Shown here piece after piece: positions 44,100-56,283 of a stretch of 64,000 nt of DNA. Origin of the DNA: Trissonchulus latispiculum. Lineage: Eukaryota > Nematoda > Enoplea > Enoplida > Ironidae. The translations under genes and the position numbers were made by a program. Position 1 is the first letter of the stretch, and each line of letters starts with the position of its first letter. The stretch spans positions 1 through 64,000 of the forward strand of contig JASAND010010987.1 in assembly GCA_030248195.1 (NCBI GenBank), in the 5' to 3' direction. A model generated the notes under the pieces. The model searched no databases. It was given only the letters and a program-made list of their open reading frames with translations, and had not been told where the DNA came from.

Positions 44100-45664
44100 G
44101 TTACGTTGGAAATCCATTAAGCTTTTATGACTGTTTTACACTATTTAATTTACAGGTGATTGTGTCACCGTCCGAAATGCCTCCGAGCTTATTCTTATTT
44201 TAGAAAATCGCCAATTATCACTTTGAACCTACGCAGTTTTGAAAACAAAGGCTTGTTAGAATCTTGTTGTAATGTTCCCGATTTTGTACTAACCTTTCAG
44301 TTATGGAATCGGATGGGCCCCATACTATTGCCCTTTACGACTGAGCTTTCCACTTCTCTTCAATACAAACCAGGAAATTAAAGGATTGCTTTTCTCTTCT
44401 AACTTTGGGGGGCCTACAAGCCGAAACAAAATTTAGAAAGAAGGCGGTACCTATCCAGCTGAATTGCTGTTAATTAGCTGGGCTATTAAAAGATTACAGC
44501 TTGTGTTCTTAGTTCTTATCAATTAAAATTAGTCGCTATTTTACCAGCCTAATAACCAGAGCATCTTCCTCAACAAATAATATGTACATTGCTCAGCAGG
44601 GAAGTCTAAAATTATTTTATGCAGTAACTACATCCTGTGTATTTATAATTCCCTGTAGAATGTATACTGAATGCATGTTCAGTTATTGTAGCATCATAGT
44701 TATTATGCTGCAGTCATCATCGTCTATTGGACTTTTGGGAAATTATACCTCGTATTCAGTGACAGGGTGAATAGCAGGAACTGTTTAAACTTGTTATTAA
44801 ACTATGCCTAAAGTCATGCTAGGTGTTGGCTAACTGGCCAAATCTAAAAGCGGTTGTTTCCAAACTATCTAACTGCATTCATATTCCTGTATCAATCAAA
44901 CTCTAGGCTGCACTTTGTGATGTCAAGCCAAACAGCTGCCATGAATGGAAGCATTATGCATTTTTAAATAATCCAATATTTATGATTGTTGTCGGTGGAT
45001 AGTCCCTAACTGTGCAGTAACCTAGCATCGTGGTTCTATCAGTAAGCCATTTCGTGTGATGTATCTGCATTCCGCTGTTAATCTTTAAGTTTAAGCAACT
45101 TCAATGTCTGACGACTGTTACGTTATATTATGTTATGTTACGTTATGTTATGTTACGTTATGTTATGTTATAAATGAATGCTTAAAGGATATCTATTTTA
45201 TTTCTTGGAAAATAGTAGAAACGGGCGTTTCTATTGTGCCTGCCTTGGAGTTTTGAACGATTTTCATTCAAAGCATCGATTTACATTATTTCGATGGAAA
45301 ACAGTGCTCTTCCATTAGTTTTTTCAAAATAACATTATTTTTAAAATAACATCAGTCAATCATGGGGTCTTATATATTGCATGTGATATATAGCGAATTC
45401 ATTTCCGCTCCGCATCCACGTGCGGAAATTTGCGTACCCAGTTAGCAGATAACATGTAGCTTTGTGCTAATTATCTTGTTTCGTTATATGACAGTTTGCT
45501 GGCATGTAGGGTTCGCAACACCTTTCTCTTTCTTTTATTACAAAGCAAAAATTATGACTGGCTAAAAACAGCATTGAGAACAAAAATCACCAGAATTAAC
45601 TGTTCAGCAAGACATTTGGTAAACTCAAAAGAACATCATCACACCTGCTACAAACCATGCGCAC
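44100..45664. other. Intergenic; TTACGTTATG minisatellite
   Basis: A short tandem array of 'gttatgttac' variants lies at 45118-45172. No other supported feature. Confidence 0.5.
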
Positions 45665-45671
45665 ATAATAA

Positions 45672-46073
45672 CAAGAGTACATAATAACTAAGAGTGTGAC
45701 AAGTGTCACATTCTTAGTTATTAAGGCCGGGGACATCATCTGCACGATAACGGCTAACCCCCTACATAAATTAGACCCCAGTGACCAATCCCACAAATGA
45801 GTACCTAGTACACATTTGTGTACCATCACTCCCTTGTATGTTTATATGTTGAAGCCAAAAACGTTCTATCAACAGCTGGCCACTTTCGAGCTTCAACACA
45901 TAAACATACAAGCGAGTGATGGTACGCAAATGTGTACTAGGTACTCATTTGTGGGAGGGGTGACTGGGGTCTAATTTGTGTAGGGGGTCAGCCGTTATCG
46001 TGCAGATGATGTCCCCGGCCTTAATAACTAAGAATGTGACACTTGTCACACTCTTAGATATTATGTACTCTTG
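45672..46073. mobile_element. 402-bp palindromic foldback MITE
   Basis: The two halves are near-exact inverse copies around a centre near 45872. The element starts CAAGAGTAC and ends GTACTCTTG, flanked by ATAATAA on both sides (45665-45671 and 46074-46080). Each end also carries its own hairpin, 'aagagtgtgacaagtgtcac' and inverse. High arm identity suggests recent activity. No coding capacity. Confidence 0.85.
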
Positions 46074-46242
46074 ATAATAACAGCTGCCAAATTTAGGCGT
46101 CTCAACTTTCTGTTGTAGTCTGGAAATTGAAATTTCAGAGTACGGCATGCGGAACAATTCACCGGAAAACACGAAAGAATTAAAAACTTAGCAGCAGTGC
46201 ATTAAATCAAAAAGACACGTTTGTGCGAAACTTGATTGGCTC

Positions 46243-46808
46243 GGTGTCCGTTCAAAACGTCTAAGTCGAAACGTCTAAAGTTCATAACGTCTACCGACGA
46301 ACCGTCTAACGACGAAACGTCTACTGACAAAACGTCTAATTTTTCTAAAATTGTGTCACACGTTCAAAACGTCTAAAATCATTTTTAAAGAAAACGAATC
46401 AGGTTTAGTGTTATTTTGAAGTAAATGTATTTTAAAATCACATTAAGCTAAACTCTACCGCCCGATTGCACCAAATGTTTCTACGTAAAATCTAATTATC
46501 TTAAAATCTTATTAGCTAGAAAGATTTTAAAATTAAACACATTTTCCATTGCACCAAAATATTTAGAGGGGAGGGGAATCCCCCACCGAAATGGCAAATT
46601 TTTGCGATTTTAAACATTTCCAGGGTGTGCAAATGGCTTGAGAATATTTGTAAAATTTACAGTTTACATTACACTTTTCAATTCTAGAAATTGTAGAACA
46701 TTTTTAGAAAATAGACGATTTGTCAGTAGACGTTTCGTCGTTAGACGTTTCGTCGGTAGATGTTATGAACGTTAGACGTTTTGACTTTAGACGTTTTGAT
46801 AGGGAACC
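46243..46808. mobile_element. hAT-like MITE with ACGTCTA iterations, 566 bp
   Basis: Ends GGTGTCCGTTC and GATAGGGAACC, flanked by an exact 8-bp duplication ATTGGCTC (46235-46242 and 46809-46816). Each end carries six or so copies of 'aaaACGTCTAa', in opposite orientation. It ends 28 bases from the stop codon of the neighbouring receptor, so it probably lies in that gene's 3' untranslated region. Confidence 0.85.
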
Positions 46809-46835
46809 ATTGGCTCTGGATAGTTACAACGTCTT

Positions 46836-47660
46836 TTATAGCTTTGCGCTTTCTGCTATGGCCGACACCACGGATATTTTGATGCTGTGAACAGCGGTCA
46901 GTGATCTGTTGAAAAATGTTTTTCTAACATCTCTGCTGAAACTGAGATAAATAAAAGGATTTATTCCGCTGTTCAGTATTGCTGAAATTCCTACAATAAT
47001 TTCCCCCGTCTCAATTGAAATATAACCCATTGCACTGAACCATTGAGAAAACCAAAACGAAAGTATGTAGCTAACATACATTAAACAAATTAAACCAAAC
47101 TGGAATATCAGGTTTCTTTCTTTCTTCACGATCGAAGTATTTTGTGCAGTCACTTTAAAGCGTATCAAAATTGTGCTATACAAAATTACTACTACAAAAG
47201 TCATTCCAACTGACTTAATTAGTATGTACAGTATTGCCAAATTTATAGATGCAGGATGTCCGTCACAAGACCAACGATAAGTTATACCTATGGGGGCATG
47301 CCAGTAGCAACCTACTCCATACATGACCGAAACAGTAAACGCTGACATACTCACACAGACTGCAACAACAATAATCACATGTTTGTTTGTAAAATATAGA
47401 TTGTATTTTTGCAGCAGAAAGATTGCAATAAGCCTGTTTACGCATATTCCAATAATAAGCTCAATTATAGTCCAAGCAGTAAAGTTGTTAACAATACCAC
47501 TAACATAAACGTAGGCTCTGGGAAGGCCACGCTCCCCAACGAAAGCTTCTGGAGTGCCAAATGTCAATTGTTGTAACAGGTAAAGGCAGTCAAAGAAACC
47601 AAGAGCAAGGGCTAACTTGTAAAATGGATTAGCAAAGTGAGTGGATATCGGTATTTCCAT
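46836..47660 (-). CDS. 7TM chemoreceptor-like GPCR, exon lacking TM1
   Basis: A 274-residue frame with six hydrophobic segments. It begins at the first intracellular loop and TM2 ('NPFYKLALALGFFDCLYLL'), has 'GICVNRLIAI' at the DRY position, a second-loop cysteine ('WSCDGHP'), basic 'VKKERN' before TM6, and 'NSGINPFIYLSFSRDVRKTF' as NPxxY and helix 8. The style is that of nematode serpentine receptors (Srx/Srt-like). An in-frame stop lies four codons upstream of the ATG, so TM1 must come from an upstream exon or has been lost. The ligand is unknown. Confidence 0.75.
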   Translation of the reverse strand: MEIPISTHFANPFYKLALALGFFDCLYLLQQLTFGTPEAFVGERGLPRAYVYVSGIVNNFTAWTIIELIIGICVNRLIAIFLLQKYNLYFTNKHVIIVVAVCVSMSAFTVSVMYGVGCYWHAPIGITYRWSCDGHPASINLAILYILIKSVGMTFVVVILYSTILIRFKVTAQNTSIVKKERNLIFQFGLICLMYVSYILSFWFSQWFSAMGYISIETGEIIVGISAILNSGINPFIYLSFSRDVRKTFFNRSLTAVHSIKISVVSAIAESAKL

Positions 47661-48780
47661 ATAACATAATTAACCCTTACATAAACTGTAAGACATACAA
47701 ACACAAGACAAACAGCAAATATATTGTAGCCTAAAATCTGAACACCAAGGCCATGTTCTATCCGCGTCAGGTTTGAGCTCATAGGACCTCAGGATCAGAA
47801 GGTGTTAAATTTTTTACCACAATCTTTCTGCTACAATGACCTCCAATGAAGACCTTCGTAAATTCTAAGCGAGAATTAACCAAAATGGTCGACAGCCTTT
47901 ACTGTAGCTATCCGAAGTAAAACAAACTTTATGCTTCAAAGTTAAAATAGTGATTTGACGGTTTGAGTTATTGCAGAACGGCTAAGCTAAGCAAGATTTC
48001 TCGTCTAATTACAACGAACATTTCTTCGTCAAGATGCTGTTAATGAGTTAAGAGGCCGTACTTGTTAATTGACTGCGTAGGGAGTGACGTTAACAGCAAT
48101 ATTTTGGCATGTAAAAGGAATACTGTTCTGACAAACAAATTACAGAAATAAGTTTGACTGGTGTTGAAAACAAACCAATTATCTTTTGCAGATTCTTAAG
48201 CTTCCCCACCATTGCCCAGCTACATAAGCGGTAATGTATCAAAACTTAATGCATATTTACTTTTAGTGCAAACAACAACAACAACAACAACAAACAACAA
48301 CAACAAATAAACAAATTGGGGTGGTTTACTACATCCAGTCGTTCTTATAATGGCTACAGTAGGTTGACTGTTAGAATGGATCAATTTATGAAGGTAATGC
48401 TTGTTTTTGAGCAGGCATGTACTGAAAGGAAACTTGACGGCAGAGAAACGTGCATACAGTTGTCATCTAAAACTGACTTGTGTTTACCTACTTCTTACTT
48501 ACTTATTTATCTTACTTTCGCTTTAACCTTTGGCGCGGTGTTCTTTTAGTTTCTTTTGAGTTTATGTAATTTAAATACTTCAGATTTGTATTGTTTCTCT
48601 TATTGGGAAATAGTCATAAAAACTAGCTGAAATTTTTGTCGCTGTTATCTATGTTCACTTGTCTTCTAGTTCGTAATTGGAGGGTCCTAATTCATGCGTG
48701 CAACTCGGAAATAAAGTGATGGGGTCTATACAAGATAGTGGGATGTCCTATGGGGAAGTTGGAAAACGGTAAATAGGTAT
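47661..48780. other. Intergenic; CAA-rich tract
   Basis: A (CAA)n-rich stretch at 48268-48310 resembles a LINE or other retroposon tail, but no upstream coding part was recognised. The TM1 exon of the receptor could lie here; I did not find it. Confidence 0.4.
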
Positions 48781-48789
48781 GGAAATGGC

Positions 48790-49110
48790 ATCGAAGTCTA
48801 AAACTATGAAAAAATAGTCTGAAAAATACAGCATAACAATTGTACAAGTCTAAGTCAGATAAGGCGTTCAAGTCGGAGTCGGATAGGCACAGGTTTAGAA
48901 GTGTACATACAAAAAGAGAAGAAATACGCAAGTGTCGGACAAGACGGCACTACACTAGGATCGGAGTCGGATAGGCAGGTTTTTAATTGTACAAGTGAAA
49001 GTAGGAGACGGAATAGAGAATTAGTTAATTGTCGGAGGAGAGAGTCGGATCGGAGTCGGATAGGCAGGTTAAGAGTTGTACAAGAAGAAGTCGGAGAAGC
49101 CGAATAGTAG
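48790..49110. repeat. Degenerate minisatellite, GGAGTCGGATAGGCAGG
   Basis: Irregular tandem copies of 'gatcggagtcggataggcag' with 'ttgtacaag' spacers. Confidence 0.6.
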
Positions 49111-49136
49111 CTAAATAATAAGCTAACTACTAGCTA

Positions 49137-49830
49137 CCCCCTTTGGTTTTGTTACAATTTTGGTTAGGGTTCCAATCATAGGTGTAAGGTGGGGCTGGGG
49201 GAGGGGTGGGCCCCACAAAACTATTGATGTTCGCGTGTTTATGTTTTAGAAATGTCAGGGAAGAAACCTGGCACCACTCCCCCTCGATATTTTTGGTAAA
49301 TTGTTTGGGGGGTCGGTTTTTTTCTTGTGCACCACCTCCCCCTCGATATTTTTGTTCAAATTGTTTGGGGAAATTGTTTGGGGGGGGGTCGGTTTTTTCT
49401 TGTACACCACCTCCCCCTCGATATTTTTGTTCAAATTGGGGGGGGTCAGTCACTTCCTGCTATCGATATTTTTGTCCAAATTTTGACTCTTGGGGGGGGC
49501 GACTGTCTAGGTTTATTTCTTGTACACCAGGCCCCCCCAAGATATGTTTGGCCAAATTGTTTGGGGGGGGGGTCGGTTTATTTCTTGTACACGACCCACC
49601 CAAATAGTTTGGCGGGGTGTTTTTGCTAAAAATGTTGGGGGCGGTTGTTTTTGTTACAATTTTGGCTAGGGTTCCAATCATATATAGGTGTAAGGTGGGG
49701 TGGGTAGTCCCCCCCATCCTTTTTTTCAACCCTCCCCCAAAACTTTTTGTGGAGGTCGTCCCCCCCCCCAACTGGGGGGGGGATGGGCAACTATTGCTGT
49801 TCGCGTGTTTATGTTTTAGATCCTTAATCC
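49137..49830. repeat. Direct duplication with internal 70-bp minisatellite
   Basis: The block 'tttggttagggttccaatca ... gttcgcgtgtttatgtttta' occurs at 49153-49248 and again at 49661-49819. Between them are several copies of a unit with 'cccctcgatatttttg', 'caaattgtttgggg' and 'ttcttgtacaccacc'. G and C runs dominate. Frames here are artefacts. Confidence 0.65.
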
Positions 49831-50543
49831 TTAGATCCTTTGTTTTATGTTCCTTAATTTACAACCTCAACGCCACTCATATGCATTTTACAGGCTAGTT
49901 TCCGTGTTTGTATATAATACCTGCCTGAGAGTACTCATATGTATTTTACATGCGACGAAGGAGCATTTTTGGTTCTTGTTCTGGATTTCTGGCATGATAA
50001 CTATGTTGAAAATAATCAGCAATTCAAGTTTTACAAAGCAATATATACCGTTTGCAGGTGGACAGTCCCTGAAATTGCGCAACTTTTGGACGAATATGTC
50101 ACGTCAGTCGTTTTGACCGCTACACTCCACATTTCATCCTGAAACTGGCACATTTGGCCAAAAAGAGCATTACGAATTCATTGGAAAACACTATTTTGTG
50201 GTTAGCCTTCGTTTTAGCAAGTTTTTAAAAAATTTATATGTTTACGTTATATTTGATGAAACCTAGCCAGTTTATGCTGCAAACTAAAAAGTTCTATTTA
50301 ACGCTTTACGATGGCAATTTGCCTCGGTAAACAACAAATCTAGGGTAAATAAGCGACGCTGAACACGTTGGAACACTCAGAATTGGTCTACGCCTTCAGG
50401 ATATGCTTCGACCAAAGTGGCTTTTTTTCCCGATGAGTGGCTTTTTTCCGGATTTTGGCTTTTTTCCCCAGGAAATAAATCACATAGTACTCTCTATTGC
50501 TACAGTTCAGAGAAGTCATTAATACATGAAAATAATCCGTAAG

Positions 50544-51001
50544 CATAGGTGTACCTTGAGAAATCGTTGGGGGAGGGGGTAGCCGAAATTAGGGTGGGTG
50601 GGGTCAGCCGTTTTGAGGTGGGGTGGGGTCCGGAAAAATCGAATTTGGGGGGGGGTAAAAAAATTTTTCGGTTTTTAAAACTTAGAAAAAATTCGCGAAT
50701 TCGCTGAAAAAACGTTATTTCCAACTAAAAATCAACAATATTTCTTCATTTTTGCTCATTTAGTCGAAAAACTTGGATTTTTGGCAAAAAATTCGAATTT
50801 TTGCAAAAAATTTCGAATTTTTACTAATTTTGAGGCAAAAGTTTCAAAATTTTGAGGGTGGGGTCTGGAAAATTTGGGTGGGTGGGGTCTGGGATTTGGC
50901 CATTTGGGGGTGGGGTCTGCCTCCACAATTTCGAGGGTGGGGTCGGCACTTTTCCGTTTGGAGGGAGGGGTCCCCCCACCCCCCCCCCAGGTACACCTAT
51001 G
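50544..51001. mobile_element. CATAGGTGTA-type G/C-run MITE, 458 bp
   Basis: Ends CATAGGTGTACCT and AGGTACACCTATG. Flanking octamers are TCCGTAAG and TCCGTAGG, an 8-bp duplication with one change. The interior has repeated 'gggtggggtctg' and an AT-rich core. Confidence 0.7.
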
Positions 51002-51585
51002 TCCGTAGGGGTTGCCATTCTTCAAACTACAAGAATTTTCCCATAATTCCAAAAAATGAGTTCTACACGTCCAAAAGTTTGAAAAAATGGCTTTTTTCCC
51101 GATTGACTATATACAGTTTACGGTTGGCATATAAGCATCAGTATTTATAAACGATTTGATTGGCTTGGGAATATTGAATTAATGTGATGATTGCGATAAT
51201 AACTTCAAATGTGATTTCTTAAGATTTCACAACATAAGTTCCACATTTCGTTTCTTCATTAGATTGGACTTCGGTTTCGTTTTGTTGACTTATATGATGG
51301 CCTTAAATGTGTACTGGATGTAGCGGTGGAGAAGAAAACATTTACGTACAGCTTTGCAAAATTAATGTTTATATGCGTCGTTATTCATGCAAGCCGTTTC
51401 AGTGTTGGATTCAAAGTAAGCAAAAAGCTCATACTAACTTTTTCATGCGACTGCAAGGAGCATTTTTCCTACTTGTACAGATATATGTATATAAACATCG
51501 CACAGGCGGAAAAGTTAGCTAATTTTCTTGAAATATCACTTAGCCAGAAGAAGAACTTCAGCACGAACCGTATCGTACGTATATA

Positions 51586-52691
51586 TAGCGCGGCGGGAAA
51601 AAAAAACCAAATTTTCGAATTTTGGCTGTAACTTTTTTATTAAGCGACAAATCGAAAATCTAACAATAACTACCATGAGGCCTTGCGAAGAGCTTCAAAA
51701 TGAGCCATAAAACGTCTCTCTAGCACTTACGGTTGGTGAGAAATTTTCGACCAAACCGATGGGAAAAAAAACCCAATGCGGGAAAAAAACCCATGGGCGG
51801 GAAAAAAAACCCAGCCGAATTTTTTGCTGCAAGCATGCTAGAACGGTTTTGACTATACCATTCGAAAGAGCGGGTCATTTTTAGTACATCTGAATCAAAA
51901 AATATCAATATTTTTGCAAAAATTCATGTCAGATTGACTTTTGAAAATTTCGTATGTTTAACACGTAAACATAGGCAAATTTTGGAAATTTTTGAAATTT
52001 GCTTAATTTCTGCAGTTTAAGCATCCTATCGCATAGAAAACGTGTTTTTATTGCATTTAAAGCCAAACCCGACCTATTTTAGTGAAAAATTAGCGATTTT
52101 TGGCGAAATTTGAAAATTTGGCTTGAAAATGGCACCATCTCAGATTTTGGCCACCTGGACCACACATAGAAGGTCGAACCTAGGTAAAATCTATACTAGA
52201 TTAAACAGGAGGCTCTACTGAGCTAGGGAATGCATGAATTTTTCCTTTGCTGCTAATGGTTAGAAAAAAATTTCATTTTGAAATTTGGGTTTTTTTCCCC
52301 GCACATGGGTTTTTTTTCCCGCCGAGTCTAGGTCACCCCCAGGTCGCACCACAGGTACTAGAGCCAAATTGCATACACCATCGTGAAGTTCGAGACATAT
52401 CCTCTGTGAAACTGTAATCCGTTTTGGGCTAGGTCTTTCCAGTAGTTCAGGGTGACCCCCCAAAGTTGACCCTGTCTGACCCCCATGTTGGGACCAAAAA
52501 TTCCAAAATTTTCAAAGTCCCAAAAAATTTGCTGGGAGGCAGCGGGAGCTACAATAATACATCCTCTAGGGTAGTTTTGGACGCTCTTTAAGATAGGCTA
52601 TTAAAATCCGATCTAGCTCATATGGGTGACTCACACTGGCGATGGGTTTTTTTCCCCGCATATCGGATTGGGTTTTTTTCCCGCCGCGCTA
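51586..52691 (+). mobile_element. TA-flanked element, complete copy
   Basis: Third copy of the element seen at 16106 and 17365. Ends TAGCGCGGCGGGAAAAAAA and TTTTTTTCCCGCCGCGCTA, flanked by TA. It has clusters of 'GGGAAAAAAACCCA' near both ends and at 52288-52325. It shows the empty site for the MITE at 16294. No transposase frame. Confidence 0.8.
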
Positions 52692-52819
52692 TACATGTTA
52701 TAAAATTAGATTTACTGTTTCAGAATTGAAAATATCTACCAAAGGCTAACACTGGATCAAACGGGAGGATCAGATAATCTGCTCAGGATAATCGATATAT
52801 ATATATATATATATATATA

Positions 52820-53269
52820 CTGGGCTTTTTTAGTGGGGTGGGGGGTGGGTGGTCGCCCCCCCACTTTTTGGGTTCCCCCCCACTCGACCCCTTCCCCCCC
52901 CCCCACTCGGCCCCTCCCCCCCCACTCGGCCCCACCCCCACTTTTTTGGGCTTCCCTTTCCCCACTCACTATAAGGTGCCCAGAAAATGCCAAATTTTAT
53001 GGATTTTTGGTCAAAATTTTCAAACAGTTGCGGCTTTGCCGGAATGTTTTGGTCAAAAATCGTCTATTTTGGTACAACTCAGTTTTTGAGCACTTTTAAG
53101 CATAGTTATAGCAGTATATATAGAAAACAGGATATTTTTCCAGCATTTTCAGCGATTTTAGACCACTTTAGATTCCCCCCCCCCACGTTTGGGTTCCCCC
53201 CCACTAGTGGGGGGGGGGGGCTCCCCCCCACTCTCCCCACCCCCACTTTTTCGCCTAGAAAAAGCCCAG
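52820..53269. mobile_element. CTGGGCTTTTTTAG-type C-run MITE, 450 bp
   Basis: Ends CTGGGCTTTTTTAGTGGGG and CGCCTAGAAAAAGCCCAG, inserted in a TA microsatellite so the duplication cannot be read. C-run subterminal blocks and an AT-rich core. Related to the CTGGC families at 16294 and 57801. Confidence 0.7.
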
Positions 53270-53527
53270 TATATATATATACATCGCACTTTCGCTGCCA
53301 CTCAGCTTAAAACAAACTCTTAGCTTTGTGTCTTGATCAAAGCTAGAGTTCGTAGACAGTTGAGGTAGCAGAATCAAACGGTATATATTCGTGTTGCATA
53401 TATATACGTACTAACTACCTATTTATCTCTTTCTGTCTATCCATATTTCGATTCTTCCTATCTGCCCATCCATCTATCTATCTCGTCTATCATCTTACTT
53501 TGGGTATGTATGGCACATTTTATTTTA

Positions 53528-53530
<3 letters not shown>

Positions 53531-53580
<50 letters not shown>
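53531..53580. repeat. (TA)n microsatellite
   Basis: Pure TA tract, into which the next element appears inserted. Confidence 0.9.
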
Positions 53581-53583
<3 letters not shown>

Positions 53584-53584
<1 letters not shown>

Positions 53585-53856
53585 CAAGGCCGCACCCAGG
53601 GGGGTCAAGGGGTCTAGCCCCCCCTTTTGGGATGACAAAATGGAAAATTTTTGCTATTTTTATGGAAAAAACAGCTGTTTAAAAAATTTTCGCGCCTTCG
53701 GTGCGATAATTTATATACTTTTTACAAGAAATAAACGTTCAATGTACTGTTTTTGGTCAAAAATGCAAACTTCTGAGGGGCTCGGGCCCCCAGACCCCCC
53801 GTTGAGTTTTACCTTGGACCCCCCCCCCCTTTTAAAAATCCTGGGCGCGGGCCTGA
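53584..53856. mobile_element. CAGGCCCGCGCCCAGG-type MITE, 273 bp
   Basis: Left end 'tcaaggccgcacccaggggg', right end in reverse 'tcaggcccgcgcccagg'. C-run blocks inside each end, TA repeats outside. No coding capacity. Confidence 0.6.
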
Positions 53857-54102
53857 TATATATATATACGTATATATATATGTATATATACTGTATAGAC
53901 TATGTTGTTTGCTTGAAACAGTAATGCTGAAGTTAGCAAAGCTCGAACCGGCGCATTAGCTCAAAGCCGCGTTGAATTTGACGGAACATGGATGGGGCAA
54001 ATCTGTATTTGCCCCTTCCCACGGCATCCCCCTCCAGAGCCCATGAAAACGAAGTAAAGGGAACCCGTTTCGAAGTAGTTGTCCTTTATGGTAAAACAGT
54101 TA

Positions 54103-56283
54103 TAGTCAGACCCGGGAAAAACACCCCCAAATAAGAGTAAAAAAACGGGGCCGCCCTGGAAGCCTGGTAGGCTCTGTGAGTCCAACTAATGTGTGATAAT
54201 ATAGCGCCACCCTAGATGACCACAAACTATAAGTAAGAGACCCCTGGGCCAAATAGAAAGTTTTCAGTGTGTTTTCAAAGTTGACCTCCCAAAACCACCG
54301 CCAAAAGGTAAGGGTCATATCGGAATTTCCAATCTTCTCTTGCTAGCGTGGAGAGACTCCTGGCTCCAATACTTTGCATGTGGGTTTGTATTGGCCCCAA
54401 GTATTAACACACAAGACACCATATCCCCTGCTGCATTGGGGCTCCACCAGCTGACCATTTTTTACCCCCAAAATTTTGCCACTTTTCGGGTAAAAAAATG
54501 GTCCGAACCCAGCAAAAAATTTTTTCTGAAGCAGTATGGAGGTTTTAATGCGTTTAGAACGCTTAAAAAGCATCGATTAAGCCTAAAAACGTTTTAAATC
54601 AGTCAAAACCGACCATTTCATAGGGGTCGCGGCAGCGACCACTATTATGTGTGAAAAGTGGCTGGAGACAGTGTAAAATAAGCTGCGCAGAAGCTGCGCA
54701 ATATCCTGCACATTTCCTGCGCAAATTGTAGAGCACATCGAGTTTAGTATGTCTGTGAAGTTTCAGCCCCGTATCACTTACCGTTAAAAAGTTGCGCCCC
54801 GGACCGGTTATGGCGGCGATGTTTTTTTCCGGTTTCTCCTATTTGATGGTTGTATTGTACATAATGTTCGCCGCTTTCACGTGATCTGCAGCGGTGGGCC
54901 AACCTAAAGGGCTATGGGGTCTAGTAGTACCCTCTAAAGAATGTAAGAATCACAACTTTTTTTGCGCCGCAGCTGCGCCACAGCGCCGCAGTGGCGCCGC
55001 AAGGTCGGCTCATAGCGAAAAGTGACCATTTTTGTGGTCGTCGCTCAGGTCGAAAGTTACGACCTGGAGCTGATTTCTTTTTATATTAAGAAATTACATA
55101 TATTGAACTAACTAACGGTCCAGGTTCCGTTTCTCTATCACTTCCCTAGCGACCACAGTGGCCCGTCAAAGATGGCGAAAATTCGAAAAATGAAAAATCG
55201 AAATTTATTTAATCTATTTAACTTTGAAAGCTCAAATCTTCCATACAATGATTTTCTGGCACGGAGAATCGATTCCCGCCGTCAGTTTTACCGTCAGATT
55301 CACCCATCTTGCTGGGCTGGTTCCACTTTGCCGTCGGGAGGGTCAAGTCGGAAACCGCTTCCTGGAGGTCCATAGTAGGCTAGGCTCTACCTGGCCTCTC
55401 AAAACTTTGTCTATAGGGGTTTTCTGGTGTGCCCAGGTCATTCCCGGTATTCGTTTCGCCGTCCGACCCACCCATTTTGCTGGACTGGCTCCACTTTGCC
55501 GTTTGAAGGGTAAATCGGGTAGGGGGTCAAGTGGTCAAAAATAAAATTTTTCAAAAGTGGTCAAATTTGGTATCAAATGAAAGCCCTAAGTGAGCTGAAC
55601 AACTTTTGTCATAGAACTGCACACCCAAAGTGGCTGTAGAGTGCTGTGGTGGGGTGGGGTGGGGACTTAGGCGATTTTGGGTCAAAAATAAAATTTTTCA
55701 AAAGTGGTAAAATTTTGTATCAAATGAAAGCCCTAAGTGAGCTGAGCAACTGTTGCGGTGTCGGATTTATGCCTTTCTCAACCGGAATTTAAAGGATAGA
55801 CATTACAAAGCCCAACACACATATTATCACCTTTTGTGCGGAGCATTTTTGTTACTTGTTTGAATATTTTTCAAAATTGGCTATTTTGCTTTTGAAACCC
55901 GATTGGTTGATACTTGATGCTGCACAATTTTTGAACTTTTCAAATCGATAAAAATTGTTATATACCAATTCATTATAACTTTGTTTTTGGCTAAATATAC
56001 TAAATTTGATGCGCTCTTTTACCTGGAAGCATCAAATCTACTCTGGCGCCAATATTTTGGGGTGATGTTTTTACCACAACCCATTTTTTACCATTTTGTC
56101 GGGTAAAAAATCACTGATTTTTTTAGTAATCTGAGAATCTGTGGTGCTAGGAAAGATTTTAATACCTGAATCGATAGAGGGCAGTGCCGGGCACTTACAT
56201 GCAAAACCGCTTCCAGATTGGCCAACATTTGCGAAAGTTAGAGGCTTAAGTCGAAAACCGTTTTGTTTATCCCGGGTCTGACT
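54103..56283. mobile_element. Inverted-repeat element, TAGTCAGACCCGGG ends
   Basis: A 14-base terminal repeat, TAGTCAGACCCGGG and CCCGGGTCTGACTA, 2.18 kb apart. The interior shares inverted blocks around 'accattttttaccc' and 'cgggtaaaaaat'. It overlaps the next structure, so the nesting order is unclear. No gene recognised. Confidence 0.5.

Noticed and set aside
48268..48310. CAA repeat considered as the tail of an intact retroposon
   Set aside because: No coding or promoter part was found upstream.
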